A stretch of DNA of 64,000 bases from assembly GCF_954871325.1 (NCBI RefSeq), contig NC_088779.1:2172846-2236845 (forward strand). The letters are read 5' to 3'. Positions 1 to 12,433 of this stretch are shown here, piece by piece. This stretch comes from Gordionus sp. m RMFG-2023 (lineage: Eukaryota; Nematomorpha; Gordioida; Chordodea; Parachordodidae). The notes below the pieces were generated by a model. That model did not search any database. It saw only the letters and a list, made by a program, of their open reading frames with translations, and was not told the DNA's origin. A program made the position numbers and the translations under genes. How positions within the stretch are numbered: the first letter of the stretch is position 1; the number at the start of each line of letters is the position of its first letter.

Positions 1-1985
1 CTGTCAAATATGTCTATAAAAGTGGAATTTTACCTAGTATTTTGTAACTAATTCTATATAATAGATGAATATCAACTATATGTCTACTTACTTTTTATAA
101 ATAAATTCCTTATACTTGTTTAGAATAAATTATTACCATGATTTTATATTAATGTATATACAAGTAATTTATTATATTTTATATAAACTAATAAAAATAT
201 ATTTCATATTTGTTCCAGGCTTACTTTTTTATTAGAATTAACCTTCTATCTTGTGAAAATATTTTATGATTCAATATAGACTAAGGTAACCTGGCCGAAG
301 GCCCGCCCAAAAGTCTGGGGGCGAAGCCCCCAGTAATTTTTTAATTCCCACGCCCCTCAGGAAAATTTTGACTACGCCTATGCCGCCTTATATAACTCTA
401 CCATCAGACGCCACATAAATGTTACTGAAGATGGAAGAAGTAAAGAAGGTGAACATCATTGCTAAAGCCAAACTTATCTTGGTAATCAACATACATTGCC
501 TAAATGGGATGACGTATGTGGAAAGATATCTCAAATTAACCTTGCTCTCTTCGGACGCGTATGAATTGCCGTCCATAAGGTTTATGTTCCAAGTGATATT
601 CATTGATTCTCTACTCATGATCCAACAAAGTCCATAGATACGTAATGAACTAGATTTTGAGACCAGATTGGATAGCTGGTGAAGTTGAAGGACTTCACAC
701 TATAATTCTTAAGAGGTCCACCTAAGCAAGTCACAATAGAGCCCTTTCGATCAGTCCCTGGCTTCGACTATGGCTGATGGTATGGGTCATCCTCTGTCCA
801 ACCACAACTAGCCTTTACAATCTCAGGTGGCTCAACTAAAAAATTTGTAGGGGCTTCTCCCTCCATACTCCTTATTTTTCCAGACTTTGGTGGGTTTTAT
901 ATTAATAGACTGAACAATTATTCTGAATTTCATATTTTGTCATTAACCTATATAGACAAAAGATCATTAAACTAATATAACGTTGTTTAGACAAATTTAT
1001 AGAATTGAGAAAAATTTGTAGGCCTAACCAAATCAATATTTGTTGAAAGAGAATATAAACGACTGATCCAAATCATAAAAATATATGATGGTTGGACCTA
1101 GATAGCACTATGGAAGCTAGATAAGTAATAGAGAAAATTATTGTGATATATTAAATTTCTAAAATTTTTCCATTTTTAATGATATATAAACTACAAGATA
1201 GTTATTACTCATTTTGATTATGCAATCAAAAGCTCTCAGCAGCAGGAATGATAATTAAAAATTACATAGCCACACAAATAAAAGATTGCTGGTTAATTTG
1301 CAGTCATATCAATGACACTCACGATGCAAACTCATATCATAATTTATTGTGCTATATAAATTAATAAAACATGAAGACTAAAAATATTTAGAAGAAATAA
1401 TTATACAAATATATTGATGCCTTGAGTTGTTTACACGGTAAGGATGCCACATTAAAAATTAATTATTTTGTAACTACAAAATAAGGACCAGAGTGATATG
1501 ATGGAAGCAATTAAGATTTTATACATTAAAGTCGCACCACCTCTAGTGGTATATTATATCATAAAATAATAGTAGTTTGTAATAATATCAAAAATATACT
1601 CGTAATAAAAATTTAACTTAACACTGTTTTACAAAGAAGGAAAAAATAGCTTTCCCTAAAAACATATTAAAAAGAGAAGGAAAAAAAGATATCTAATAAG
1701 ATTACATCAATTGTGGGATGAATAATAAGATGTTTAATTTTTTCAATATTTTTCAAAATAAATAGATGGCGTTATGGAATTGCATGTAAATTGTTACTTA
1801 TATCTATTATCAAAAACAATGATTAATAAAGTTTATTAAAATATTAATAATATATTCTATAATTGTCAAATATGTCTGTAGAAGTGGCATTTTACCTAAT
1901 ATTTAGTAACCAATTCTATATAATAGAGGATTATCAACTATATGTATACTTACTTTTTATAAAGAAATCTCTTATACTTATTTGG
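1..1985. repeat. pair of direct repeats (1-125 and 1860-1985)
   Basis: Bases 1-125 and 1860-1985 are about 85-90% alike over their whole length by eye, in the same orientation, including a shared stretch reading as unfinished AT-rich DNA with several start and stop codons. They lie 1.86 kb apart. They are not recognisable as LTRs: no conserved ends and no retroelement genes lie between them. The most likely origin is a local duplication later interrupted by insertions. Between them (382-1859) I see no gene; the short reading frames at 388-637 on both strands resemble nothing I know. Confidence 0.5.
288..381 (-). mobile_element. hAT-type element end (single terminus)
   Basis: Read on the minus strand from 381, the sequence starts CATAGGCGTAGTCAAAATTT and continues with a GC-rich stem-forming stretch. 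This matches the left end of the complete hAT element at 22241 (CAGTGGCGTATCCAGGATTT) in order and spacing, including the following run of G and the CTTCGGCC block. A similar end lies at 12890-13005. No partner terminus is seen to the left, so this is a truncated or solo end. The GC-rich block stands out sharply from the AT-rich surroundings. Confidence 0.5.
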
Positions 1986-2320
1986 ACCTTTAAAATATTT
2001 TTAGGAAGAGGCATGGTAATTAAATTTAATAAATGAAATATATAGTTGATTGGTGATTTTGAACTTGGCTAATTACAATATTAATTTTGTTAATTTTCAA
2101 TTAATAAATAATTTTATTTATTTTATTAGGGCATAAAATAATTTAAATAATAAAGTCAATTATCCTTCAACTGTTAATGCTAAATTAATATTTAAATATT
2201 ATGAGTGATATTGATAATCCATTTTTAACACAGAATTTGATTGCAAGCTGAGATAGTGAAAATATAATTTATATATTAATATAATATAGTGATTAAAATA
2301 GCACTCATTTAATAAAATGA
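382..2320. other. AT-rich DNA without recognised gene
   Basis: Apart from the direct repeat at 1860-1985, nothing recognisable. The segment 640-860 is less AT-rich than its neighbours and may be an old coding remnant, but no reading frame continues through it and I could not match it to a family. Confidence 0.4.
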
Positions 2321-2329
2321 TTTGGGAAG

Positions 2330-3830
2330 TAAGGTGCTTCACCGATTTTGTAGAAGATATGAAAGAAACGAGTTCAATAGTTATTGCAGATCTCAGTCCT
2401 AAACCTCTAGATATGAAAGGAAGAATTGTTTGAAGCCAGGAGTTTTAATTGAATTTAAGACTTAGTAACACTTGTACCATTCTAAAAATGTTTTATTTAA
2501 ACGTGAAATTACCAGAGATTTTTAAACAATATTGAATATGCGGAATATGCGAAATAAAAGAGCATTTTTGAGGAGAAAGTAAGCTTGATGGATGGATAAT
2601 TTACTTAAAAATAGTAGAATATGTAAAATTTTGAAAACTCCTTCTGTACCTCCTAACGGGGCTACGAAATAATGTAATCTCGCAGGGGTGTTTGTCGAAA
2701 ATTATCCAATGAGAAGTTAATAGAGAGTTGGGATGGATAAATTTAGAATTTTTTTTGAAATCTAAGTGTTATATTCGCTTTGTGAATATGTGATAGACGA
2801 TTGTTAAGTATTAATTTGAATATGCAGTCTAGGAATATTTTTTTTTATGAACTTGAATAGACTTGTAATTTTTATTATTTTTTATGAATACTTGTAATAA
2901 TTTTAATTATTTTTTATGAATACTTGTAATTTTTATTATTTTTTATGAATTTTTTAATATACTTGTAATTTTTTTCGCATATTAAAACAATGTATATAAA
3001 TGATTAAAATTTTAAAATAAAAGTCAGCGTTATGGTTTTTATAATTTGAAAAAATTTAGTATTTGTTCGTGAAAAATTCAAGATACAAAATTTGTTTAGC
3101 GAAAAACAAGAGTCGTAAGATTTATTAACCGAATTATTTAATTTTTTATACATTCCTTTTTATTAATACTAAGGTTCCATTAAATTCATTAAAGTCTCTC
3201 CCACGAGCCTTCCACAATTTGATTACAATTCATATAAGGAAATGTAACATTAAGAATAAATTGAATTTATCGAAATGCTTATTAATTATATCAAGGCATT
3301 GCTGAATGGATTAAATGGACCCCGAATTCATACAATCATCTAGGTACTAAGCGTACTTGAGTTTGCGCTAAAGAGCTATGTCAAAGTGTTTAAGCGCGCA
3401 AAAAAAAAGCAAGGGCTAATGGATCTCCTTGCTGGAGGCCTATCATCGATTTATTAATGAAATCATTGAATTTAAGTAAGGAAGGGATTCCCTAACTGAG
3501 ATGTATATAATAGTGATAATCATGGAACGTTTCTATTACATTATTCCTGGATATTTAAAGCTTTACAATAAATTCCTCTGGTTTGAGGTTAGTTAAAACT
3601 AATCTACTGCAGTGATCCGAAACCAACTTGGTACGGGGCTAAACCTGAAGCTATGGTTGATTTAAGGTGATCACAAATAGTTTTTGAAATATATTGACGG
3701 ATAGAAAATTCCAGTAGCTATTGGTGGTGTACTTTCAAATATTATTAATATATAAACTAACCTGCCATATTTGTCGAACTCTACCCCCTTAGTTACCAAG
3801 TTGTACTGGAATTTTTTTTTTCAGCAGGAA
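2330..3830 (+). pseudogene. remnant of intron 1 of the five-exon secreted-protein family (copy 0)
   Basis: This stretch aligns by eye, in order, with intron 1 of copy F (43950-44790) and with intron 1 of copies D and E, but no family exon is present at either side. The block at 2330-2760 matches F 43950-44400, and 3330-3700 matches the LINE-containing part of all three introns. Near 3820, where exon 2 would be expected after a pyrimidine tract, the sequence diverges. It is therefore a partial cassette left by duplication and deletion. No product is expected. Confidence 0.6.
3330..3620 (-). mobile_element. LINE reverse transcriptase fragment (antisense, in copy 0)
   Basis: Read on the minus strand, about 3450-3410 encodes IGLQQGDPLALA, the reverse transcriptase motif of non-LTR elements (consensus G-V-x-Q-G-D-P-L). 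Further on, frames resembling PYLNSMISL follow, as in the same region of copies D and E. Frame changes and stops are present, so it is a relic. The same fragment lies antisense in intron 1 of D (17860-18150), E (34700-35250) and F (44450-44790), so it was inserted before the cassettes multiplied. Confidence 0.6.
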
Positions 3831-3839
3831 AAAAATAAA

Positions 3840-4260
3840 TTCCTCGGGGCCTAATAGAATTTGACCAAACAACAACAAACCTAATATAAAACCAATATTA
3901 GAAATCTGCTAAACCCGGTAAGTTTCAGCCTTTTAAGATCTTAGGTGCAGGTTGTTCGGTCCTGCCAGTTATTCTAATGTTTGTTCCAATAATTTTTTTT
4001 TCAATAATTTTCTGAGGCGACCCTATAAAATTTAGCGAAAAGTCAGGTCTAGCCGGGACCGTTTAATCCTATTTTTTCTAATTTTTTTCAAATGTCAATT
4101 AAGGCTCTTATACCTTATTTCTATCACTATCTATTTCTATGACAACCGTTTTATAAATCAATTAATGTTTTTACATCTGTTTCTGTATTAGTGAATTTGT
4201 AATTGGATTATATCATTAAATAACTTGATTAATTTTTTTTGCATTGCCGTAGCCAATGAA
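3840..4260. repeat. cassette-flank repeat Q, first copy
   Basis: The sequence between about 4020 and 4230 recurs at 20590-20880 (after copy D) and 38830-39080 (after copy E), with the same order of blocks: a GC-richer part mentioning AAGTTAGAT-like and GCCCG words, then an AT-rich part around GTTTTATAAATCA. It marks the junction between gene cassettes and gives the duplication register. No gene is seen in it. Confidence 0.55.
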
Positions 4261-5170
4261 TTTCCTGAAAGCGGCGGGGAAATATTTTTTGTTGAAATAA
4301 AACAAATAGTTGGACATTCATATAATTTATTTGATTTTTTTTATTATTTAGAATGCAATTATGAATACAAGACAAGATAATGTAATAACTAATAAATGTG
4401 AAATATACATTAATAATATGTTATATGGATATGATAAAAATTTTAACTTAAATGGAAATTAAAAGCTGCAGTGTTATTTATTTATTTTTTTCATATGCCA
4501 TTATACTAAATTTTGTTTTACTTCGATCTTTCGTTATAATCTAGTGCTCGATAGACATCTCTTCAGTGTAGAGAATGAGGACTCACAAGAAGCCTTTGAT
4601 ACCCCAAATGATGATGGCCGCTGAGTAGCATTTAAACAATTCTTTTAAATGCAAAATGGTATATATTTTATTTGTACATAATATTTACCATATTTTTAAA
4701 ATTACGTGTTTCTTTTAACCTCTACGGCTTGTCATTTTTCATTTAAGTTCAATAATGCTAATCGGGGCCATTTTATCTGATACAAAATAATTAGGGTGTA
4801 AATACAAAAAACTCTTACAAAGACCTATTTTAATAATTTATTATTTTTTTTCTTTATTTTTTCATCTATTCTTTTTTTTTTAAATCTTCTCTTCTTTTAC
4901 TTTTAACGTTTATTTTTTTAAAATAATTTTTTCTTCCATTATTTTTTTTAAATCCTTTTTTCTTCTTCTTTATATATTTATTTTGATTGATAAAATCATC
5001 GTCACTTTTTCTGGCGTGACGGGCTTGAATATGGTCTTTCGTTAGCGGTAGCGTCGAGTTAAAAAAAAAATTTAGCAGCAAGCGTGAAAACGCTTTAACT
5101 TATTTTTGCCACCGTGAAGCGGGCGGGCCGCGAAAAAAAAAATTAGGCCAGCGTCTTACCTCTAATCATG
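4260..5170. other. AT-rich spacer with GC-rich block shared by cassettes
   Basis: Low-complexity T-rich DNA, followed at about 5030-5150 by a GC-rich block (TTTCGTTAGCGG ... GCCACCGTGAAG) that recurs upstream of copies D (16295-16395), E (32635-32740) and F (42195-42290). It is probably the remains of one GC-rich transposon inserted before duplication, because it is bounded by a sequence like TAGAGATGGACATTG (minus strand), typical of hAT ends. The 71-codon frame at 4866-5081 is low-complexity and rejected. Confidence 0.4.
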
Positions 5171-5690
5171 ATTTATAAAATGATAGCGATATTAAAAAAT
5201 CGACCCGGCCCGACTCGACCCGGCCCGAGCCAAATACAGGTTATATTTCAAACTTATAAATATTTTTTTTTATTTATTTATAGGAATTGATTATATATCG
5301 ATTATTTTATTTTTTTTAAAATATTTATCTGGTTAATTTTTTTTTTATTTTAACTGTTTTTTTTTTGGCGGGCTAAACTTTAATAATATTTATTCAACTT
5401 TTAATTTCCCGTACAAAACCTACACTTCCTCGAGCCAATTTGTTAAAATTTTAATATTTTTTTCTATTTATATTTGTTGGAAAAGGATACTTTTTTTTTA
5501 TTATTTATACTCAAACCAAATATCCAATATTTTAATATTATTTTATATCCCTATTTCTTTTACTCATTTGAAGATATAAATTTTCAATCATTATAATAAT
5601 TTTTTGATTAAAAATTTTTTTTTTTTAAATTTTAATTATCAGTTTCAAAAATAAATAAATAAATATAATATATATATATAAAGTTACATT
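5170..5690 (+). promoter_or_regulatory. conserved upstream block of family copy A
   Basis: About 500 bp directly before the first exon. The block is shared, in order, with the upstream regions of copies B, C, D, E and F: an ATCACGATTTATAAAATGAT-like start, a middle with GGTTAATTTTTT and GGCGGGC, then CCAACTTTTAACTTC, a CTTCCTTGAGCC word and an A/T run just before AAGTTACATTATG. Conservation in six copies while the intervening DNA varies is consistent with promoter and 5' leader sequence, but recent common descent explains it equally well. Confidence 0.45.
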
Positions 5691-5766
5691 ATGAATAATA
5701 GATTACTCTCATTGGTACTTTCCTGAATTCTTGGAATGACGAATTTTTGGATTGGCGTTACTGATG
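5691..5766 (+). pseudogene. exon 1 relic of secreted-protein family (copy A)
   Basis: A 76-nt first exon of the same size and phase as in copies D, E and G, ending at a GATG|GTAAAA donor. It encodes the family signal peptide start (MNNRLLSLVLS) but has an in-frame TGA at the twelfth codon, then continues with ILGMTNFWIGVTD. No exons 2-5 follow before the next cassette boundary near 5955. It is a truncated copy; a functional product is unlikely. Confidence 0.75.
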
Positions 5767-6424
5767 GTAAAAAGAGAAGAAAAAATGTTACTTAAAATTT
5801 GAAACCCGATAAAAAACTTCAATACTAAAGCCGGAACCTTTATAGAATAGGGTTGGGAATCGTGCAATGTACCTTGTTTTACAAAGATTTTTTAGGTGAC
5901 ATTTTATTGCGCATATAAAGAAATTTGTATCAAAATGATTTACAGACATCTTCTAAATAGTTTATGCTTAGTTGTGAGTACATACAGTTGCTGGAACTTC
6001 AGAAAATGATTTTAAAAATATATCTTTGTAATGTTCCTAATGGGGAATGTAAATATAGTACTTAGAAAGTAAATTATTATTGTATTAAGATAAATATGTT
6101 AGCAGTGTATGTATTTAGTATCTTCAAGTATGCAGATGTTAGTAATTGATATAGAATCATAAAATTTTTATTTGATGTCTAGTTAAATGATTGAAATAAG
6201 TATGTTAAATAAATATACTCTGTCCAGCTTTCCAAAATACTGAACAAAATTCTTAAACTATGGTTGAAATAATAGAATTTAAAAAAATACTTTTAATTTA
6301 AATATATATATAAATTAAGATCCATTAATATTATTTTATAATTGAAATAATATTACAATAGCAAAATATCCACCTTTAATAGATTAAGGGGTACATAATT
6401 ATTAATTTTTAGTTTTAGTGAAAA

Positions 6425-6800
6425 GTTTAAAATCGCACTGGATTAACAAGGCGATCAAAGATGACCTAAGGCTAAATCTAAACATAAATCCATTTCTAAA
6501 ACCAAACAGTAATAAGAATTCAATAAATAAAACAAATATCTAACCCGACATAAGCTTTCCGCTCACTCCTAAGCGTCAGAATTTATTATCAAGCACATGG
6601 TAATCATTAGCTAGATGCGTGCTGTCAATGGTACCCAAATATATATAAAAAAATAATCAATAATTATTCGGGGTCCCTAATGTGATACGTTAATATTTAT
6701 ACTTTAAACACCCCCTTATGGACATATATTTATCAAAAATTTTTTAAATTGCAAAATTAACATTCGATACAAATAATCTAGTTAGTTAATATATTCTTAT
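6425..6800. repeat. cassette repeat R (copies at 6425, 8440, 13012, 20920)
   Basis: A block containing GATGACCTAAGGCTAAATC, later CACTCCTAAGCGTCAGA, AAGCACATGGTAATCATT, GGTACCCAAATATA and the CCCCCTTATGGA word. Copies lie at 6425-6800, 8440-8815, 13012-13330 and 20920-21170, all in the same orientation. In copies B and C it sits directly upstream of the promoter block; in D and E transposons have pushed it 3.7 to 12 kb away from exon 1. It shows that the gene cassettes are one ordered tandem array. Confidence 0.75.
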
Positions 6801-6814
6801 TAGGACCAGTATCC

Positions 6815-7176
6815 ATCTCCAATCACGATTTATAAAATGATTGCCATATCGAAAAATATTGCATTGAAATACAGATTATATTTTTAACCTATAATAGGAA
6901 TTGATGATATCGTTTATTTAACATTTTATTAGGGTTAATTTTTTGGCAGGCCCAAACTTTATAATATTTATCCAACTTTTGACTTCTCATCCGAACATAC
7001 ACTTCCTTGAGCCAATATTAAAATTTTAATAAATTTTTTTTTTAAATTAATTGATGGAGAGAAACTTTTTAAATATTTACTTCCTAATTCTTTAAAATGT
7101 AAATTTCAATTCCCAATTTTAATATCAATTTCAAAAAAAAAAATAATTAATAATAATAATATATAAAGTTTACATT
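6815..7176 (+). promoter_or_regulatory. conserved upstream block of copy B
   Basis: Shares the whole ordered set of words with the upstream blocks of A, C, D, E and F, in the most compact form (about 360 bp). It begins at CATCTCCAATCACGATTTAT and ends with AAGTTTACATTATG. A and D-F have extra GC-rich transposon DNA before this point, while B and C keep only its end. Confidence 0.5.
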
Positions 7177-7252
7177 ATGAATAATAAATTAGTCTCATTG
7201 GTTCTTTCTGGAATTCTTGGAATGACGAATTTCTGGATTGGTGTTACTGAAG
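7177..7252 (+). pseudogene. exon 1-only copy of secreted-protein family (copy B)
   Basis: The 76-nt exon is open and encodes MNNKLVSLVLSGILG followed by MTNFWIGVTE, a hydrophobic signal-peptide-like sequence, ending at GAAG|GTAGGA. It is nearly identical to exon 1 of E. No exon 2 to 5 is found before the next unit begins at 7966, so it is an orphan first exon. It could still be transcribed from its intact upstream block; any product would be short and unlike the family. Confidence 0.75.
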
Positions 7253-8829
7253 GTAGGAATAAGAAAAAAAAATTATTCACTTAAAATTTAAAACCCGATA
7301 GATAACAAAATAAAAAAACTTCATTACGAAAACCGGAAATAGATTATGATTATGATTTTGTAATAGACCCACATACCCTAATTGTTTTATAAAGTTTTTA
7401 TTCCATGATTGATCTCTGCATTGCTTTGCAGGGGTATAAAATAAATCATTTATTCAAATAACACATGGAATATATTTTAAAACAAATTTTAAAAAAGGGA
7501 GAATGCTAATTGAATAATTCCGGACAATAATATTTTAAACATTGAATTAACTAGACCGATGTAATGACAAATTGTTTTAGTTTATAAAAAAAGATAGATA
7601 TTCTTTCTTTTTTTTCCATGTGGATTTTCGACGTCTTGAAAAGATCCAATCTCTTTGGGTTCATCTTTATTGCATACCAAGCTTATCATCTTTATCTCCT
7701 TTAGCCCTCAGAAGAAAATTATAAAACATTTTAATGAATCAGCACTTACTAGTGGATCATGTATATGATTAGAAAGGGTAAGGGGGTAAGCAAGTTAAAT
7801 ATCAGACCAAAGTGTATGCCTGATACAAATGGGATTATATTACAGTTTTGCCATCAGAAAGAGAATATATTGGAGTTAATTTAACAAATTTTACTTATCA
7901 ATGCTCTTGATAATAAATATAGCATTGCATACAATTATTTAACGCCATCTATTTAAATAATCTAAATAGTTTATGCTTAGTTGTGAGTACATACAGTTGC
8001 TGGAACTTCGGAAAATGATTTTAAAAGTATATCTATGTTATGTTCCTAATAGGGAATGTAAATATAGTACTTAGAAAATAAATTATTATTGTACTAAGAT
8101 AAATATGTTAGCAGTGTATATATTTAGTATCTTCAACTATGCAGATGTTAGTAATTGATATAGAATCATAAAATTTTTATTCAATGTTTAGTTAAATGAT
8201 TGAAATAAGTATGTTAAACAAATATTCTCTGTCCAGCTTTCCAAAATACTCAACAAAATTCTTAAACTATGGTTGAAATAATAGAATTTAAAAAAATACT
8301 TTTAATTTAAATATATATCTATATTAAGATCCATTAATATTATTTTATAATTGAAATAATATTAAAATAGCAAAATATGCACCTTCAATAGATTAAAGGG
8401 TACATAATTATTAATTTTTAGTTTTAGTTTTAGCGAAAAGTTTGAAATCGCACTGGATTAACAAGGCGATCAAAGATGACCTAAGGCTAAATCTAAACAT
8501 AAATCCATTTCTAAAACCAAAGAGTAATAAGAATTCAATAAATAAAACAAATATCTAATCCGACATAAGCTTTCCGCTCACTCCTAAGCGTCAGAATTTA
8601 TTATCAAGCACATGGTAATCATTAGCTAGATGCGTGCTGTCAATGGTACCCAAATATATATAAAAAAATAATCAATAATTATTCGGGGTCCCTAATGTGA
8701 TACGTTAATATTTATACTTTAAACACCCCCTTATGGACATATATTTATCAAATTATTTTAAAATTGCCAAATTAACATTCGATACAAATAATCTAGTTAG
8801 TTAATATATTCTTATTAGGACCAGTATCC

Positions 8830-9193
8830 ATCTCCAATCACGATTTATAAAATAATTGCCATATCGAAAAATATCTCATTGAAATACAGGTTATATTTTT
8901 AAACTATAATAGGAAATGATGATATCGTTTATTTAATTTTTTTATCAGGGTTAATTTTTTTGGCAGGCCTAAACTTTATAATATTTATTAAACTTTTGAC
9001 ATCTCATCCGAACATACAATTCCTTGAGCCAATATTAAAATTTTAATAATATATATTTTTTTAATTAATTGATGGAGAGAAACTTTTTAAATATTTACCT
9101 TCCTAATTCTTTAAAATATAAATTTCAATTCCCAATTTTAATATCAATTTCAAAAAAAAAAAATTAATAATAATAATATATAAAGTTTACATT
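8830..9193 (+). promoter_or_regulatory. conserved upstream block of copy C
   Basis: Near-identical to the block before copy B, as expected from the 2-kb duplication. Small indels in A and T runs are the main differences. Confidence 0.5.
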
Positions 9194-9269
9194 ATGAATA
9201 ATAAATTAGTCTCATTGGTTCTTTCTGGAATTCTTGGAATGATAAATTTCTGGATTGGTGTTACTGAAG
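9194..9269 (+). pseudogene. exon 1-only copy of secreted-protein family (copy C)
   Basis: Duplicate of copy B with one amino-acid change in the hydrophobic segment (GMINFW instead of GMTNFW). Donor GAAG|GTAAGA is a better match to the consensus than that of B. No later exons follow; the unit ends near 10010 and then unrelated repeats begin. Confidence 0.75.
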
Positions 9270-10009
9270 GTAAGAATAAGAAAAAAAAATTATTCACTTA
9301 AAATTTGAAACCCGATAAAAGATAACAAAAAAAACCTTATTACGTAAACCGGAACTTTAATATATTAGGTTTAGGATTTTGCAATAGACCACATACATAT
9401 ATTATCACTTGTACCCTAATTGTTTTATAACGTTTTTATTCCATGATAGATCTTTGCACTGCTTTGCAGGGGTATAAAATAAATCATTTTAAATAACTCA
9501 TGGAATATATTTTAAAACAATTTTAAAGGGAGAATGCTAATTGAATAATTCCGGACAATAATATTTTAAACATTGAATTAACTGGACCGATGTAATGACA
9601 AAGTTTTGTTTTAGTTTATAAAAAAGGATAGATATTCTTCTTTTTTTTCCATATGGATTTTCGACGTCTTGAAAAGATCTAATCTCTTTGGGTTGATCTT
9701 TAATGCCTACCAAGCTTCATCTTTATCTCCTTTACCCCTCAGAAAAAAATTATAAAACATTTTAATGACTCAGCACTTACTAGTGGATCATGTATATTAT
9801 TAGAAAGGGTAAGGGTAAGGGGGTAAGCAAGTTAAATATCAGACCAAAGGGTATGCCTGATACAAATGGGATTATATTATAGTTTCGCCATCAGAAGGAG
9901 AATATATTGCAGTTAATATTTTAACAAATTTTACTTATCAATGCTCTTGATAATAAATATAGCAACAATTTGCATTCAATTATTTAACGTCATCTATTAA
10001 AATAAAAAA

Positions 10010-12430
10010 TGATATTAATCTTCATATTATTCATCCTACAATGTCTTTAAAAATATTTTCTAATGTCCTTATCAATATTTTATAATTTTCTGTAAAATAT
10101 ATAATTCGCTATCTTGGTAAAAATTACTTGATTGTCATATGATAATTGATAAAATTAGATATACTGTAAATCTACGACATATAATATTCCACTGTTTGTA
10201 TTGTGCTTTAATTTTTTTATTTAATTTATAATTTAATTTTTATCAATAGTTTTATAATTATACTACAAGATAGCCCGTCAAAAATGATGGGGAATGAGAA
10301 TTTTCTTCTTACTTTTATAATAGTTGTTACCTCTTATTTGAAAATAATATTCAATTATTATTCTTTTAATCCCCCTCCCCTTTCATGCCAGGTTTAATCC
10401 ATTAAAACTAAGTGTAAATACTATGGTTTGGTAAAATTAAATTTAAAGCTTTTACTTGAGGATACCAATATTATTTGATAAATATTACTGATCATTTATA
10501 CCTAATATTTAATATTAAAAAAATTCCCAGGCAAAGTACAAAGCCATAATAATTTTGAAAAATTCTTCCAAGCTCAGTGAATATAATAATTTTGGTGGTT
10601 GAGAACTGAAATAAAATATTTAAATAATCATAATGTTAAAAATACAATCAAAATCAGATTCATGGGCCTAGGTTTTTTGATCAGGCCGCCAGGCCTGCAT
10701 AAAATTTTTTTTAGGCCAATGTCTGACTCATAGTTAATAATAAAAAAATTCTCGAGCATTCTAGCTCACAATATTTTTGAAAAATTTTCCCCAAGCCCAG
10801 CCTAATATAATTTATAAAAATATTTTTCAAACCCAGCCCAACCTATAAAAATTTTATAAAAAAAATTTTCCCAAGCCTGGCCAACCCATAGTAATTTTCA
10901 AAATTTTTTTGCAACCCAGGAGATAAGTAAATCTCTAAAAACCTTATCTATTTTTTATTCTATTTTAACCCATCTCACCCCTACTTCAGACAAAGGCCAA
11001 CCCATTATGACTGAGAATGAATACTATTTTTATAAAAATATATTTAAATTAGCTTTTACCTGAGGGCCATATAAATATTCTGTGTTAAATATTACACCTA
11101 TGCTTAATATTAAAAAAATTCACAAGCCAGGTCCACGCACTTGGGAAAATTTTCTCATAAAGATCATAATAATTTTGATAGTTGAGAACTGAAATAAAAT
11201 ATATAAAAAGTCACAATGCATTTAAAAATACAATCAGAATATGAAAGTTGCATGGGCCTTGGTATTTGATCAGGCCTGGCCATGTCTCCAAAAGAAATTT
11301 TTAGGCCAATTTCTATATTTAAAATTAAAAAATTTTCAGGAATCTAAGACTATATTAATTTTAAAAAATGTTTCCCATGGTACTTCCAAGTCCATATCAT
11401 TTGTGAAAAATATTTCCCAAACCCAGGAAAACCCAGAATAATTTATTTTTCCCTTGGATCCAGGAAAAATAGGTGTGATGTTGAGGTTTATAAGAATTAA
11501 ATCTGACTTATATATTATTTTTGCCATTTATATTATTGGGAAAATTATTCAAAATTAGGATCAAATGAAGGGGAAATATCTGATTTACCTATCATTCTGG
11601 TATTAATATGAAAATCATGAATACATATTAAAGTACCATGCTAAAAATATGTTCATTCTAATTTAAATTTTAAACAAACCACAACCCTTCCAAATGATTT
11701 ATTACTTAGTTACAAAATATAAATTTAAATTTAAGACATTGTATCTAAATAACAATAGAAAAAATAAAAAGATATTCTAAGTTAACAAATAATAGGAGGT
11801 TAACTTTCATAGTCAAATTATATATAAGTTAAACAAAAAAGTTATACATTTAATCAAAAATGTTATAATAAGTTATGAAAAATATACATTCTACAATTAA
11901 ATTATGAAGTTATGAGAAAATATCAAAACTATGGAATGCATGTAGAAAGGCCAATTTCAGAAAAGATAAGAGAGATGCAAATATTTACTTATGCATAAAA
12001 ATTACTTAATTAAGAGATATAAAGTTGTATAAAATTACTCTCATCTGCAAGAATAATTTTTAAGATTATAAAATACAAATGAATAAAAATTTATTTTAAA
12101 AGACTTTTTAATTGTACACATAAATTAAAATTACTAAATATATACTCTATTAACATATTTTATCAAAATAATGGGAAATTTTAGAATAACCCTAAATAAA
12201 TATAATTTTTTAAATAACACCTCATAAGATAGGAAAATTTCTGATTCATCCCTCATCAAATAAAAGAGAAAATTCTGATTCCCCATATAATGGTTTAAAT
12301 TTTAAATTATACATAAATTCAAGAATTAAAAAAGTATTTAAATAAATCTCGTACTCTTTGAATCGTATCTATTTGATTAATTTTGTCAGATTAAGAAGAA
12401 AAAAAATATTTTACCAGATTAAGAAAAAAA
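10010..12430. repeat. insert between cassettes C and D, with a duplicated 260-bp block
   Basis: Two related blocks at about 10420-10690 and 11030-11290 share long words (GTTGAGAACTGAAATAAAAT, ATCAGGCC) and are followed by C-rich segments with CCCAGCC and AGGCC words like the GC-rich hAT MITEs elsewhere in the window. The region is probably one or two degraded nonautonomous transposons. Reading frames at 11241-11527 on both strands are short, lie in this repeat, and are not taken as genes. From 11500 to 12430 I see only AT-rich DNA. Confidence 0.45.
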
Positions 12431-12433
12431 ACA

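Larger units (their letters stand above)
5955..10010. repeat. tandem duplication of about 2 kb (5955-7965 and 7966-10010)
   Basis: The two units start with the same words (AATAGTTTATGCTTAGTTGT) at about 5955 and 7966 and stay highly alike, roughly 95% by eye, through to about 7965 and 10010. Each holds an AT-rich first part, cassette repeat R (6425-6800; 8440-8815), a conserved promoter-like block, one family first exon (7177; 9194), the start of intron 1, and a stretch also found in intron 1 of copy E. Differences are mostly single bases and short indels, so the duplication is younger than the divergence among D, E and F. Confidence 0.85.

Noticed and set aside
388-637. Overlapping 72-76 codon frames on both strands
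   Set aside because: No family resemblance, and no support for either strand; located beside a transposon end.
1-1985. LTR pair of a retroelement
   Set aside because: The direct repeats lack conserved ends, and no retroelement genes lie between them.
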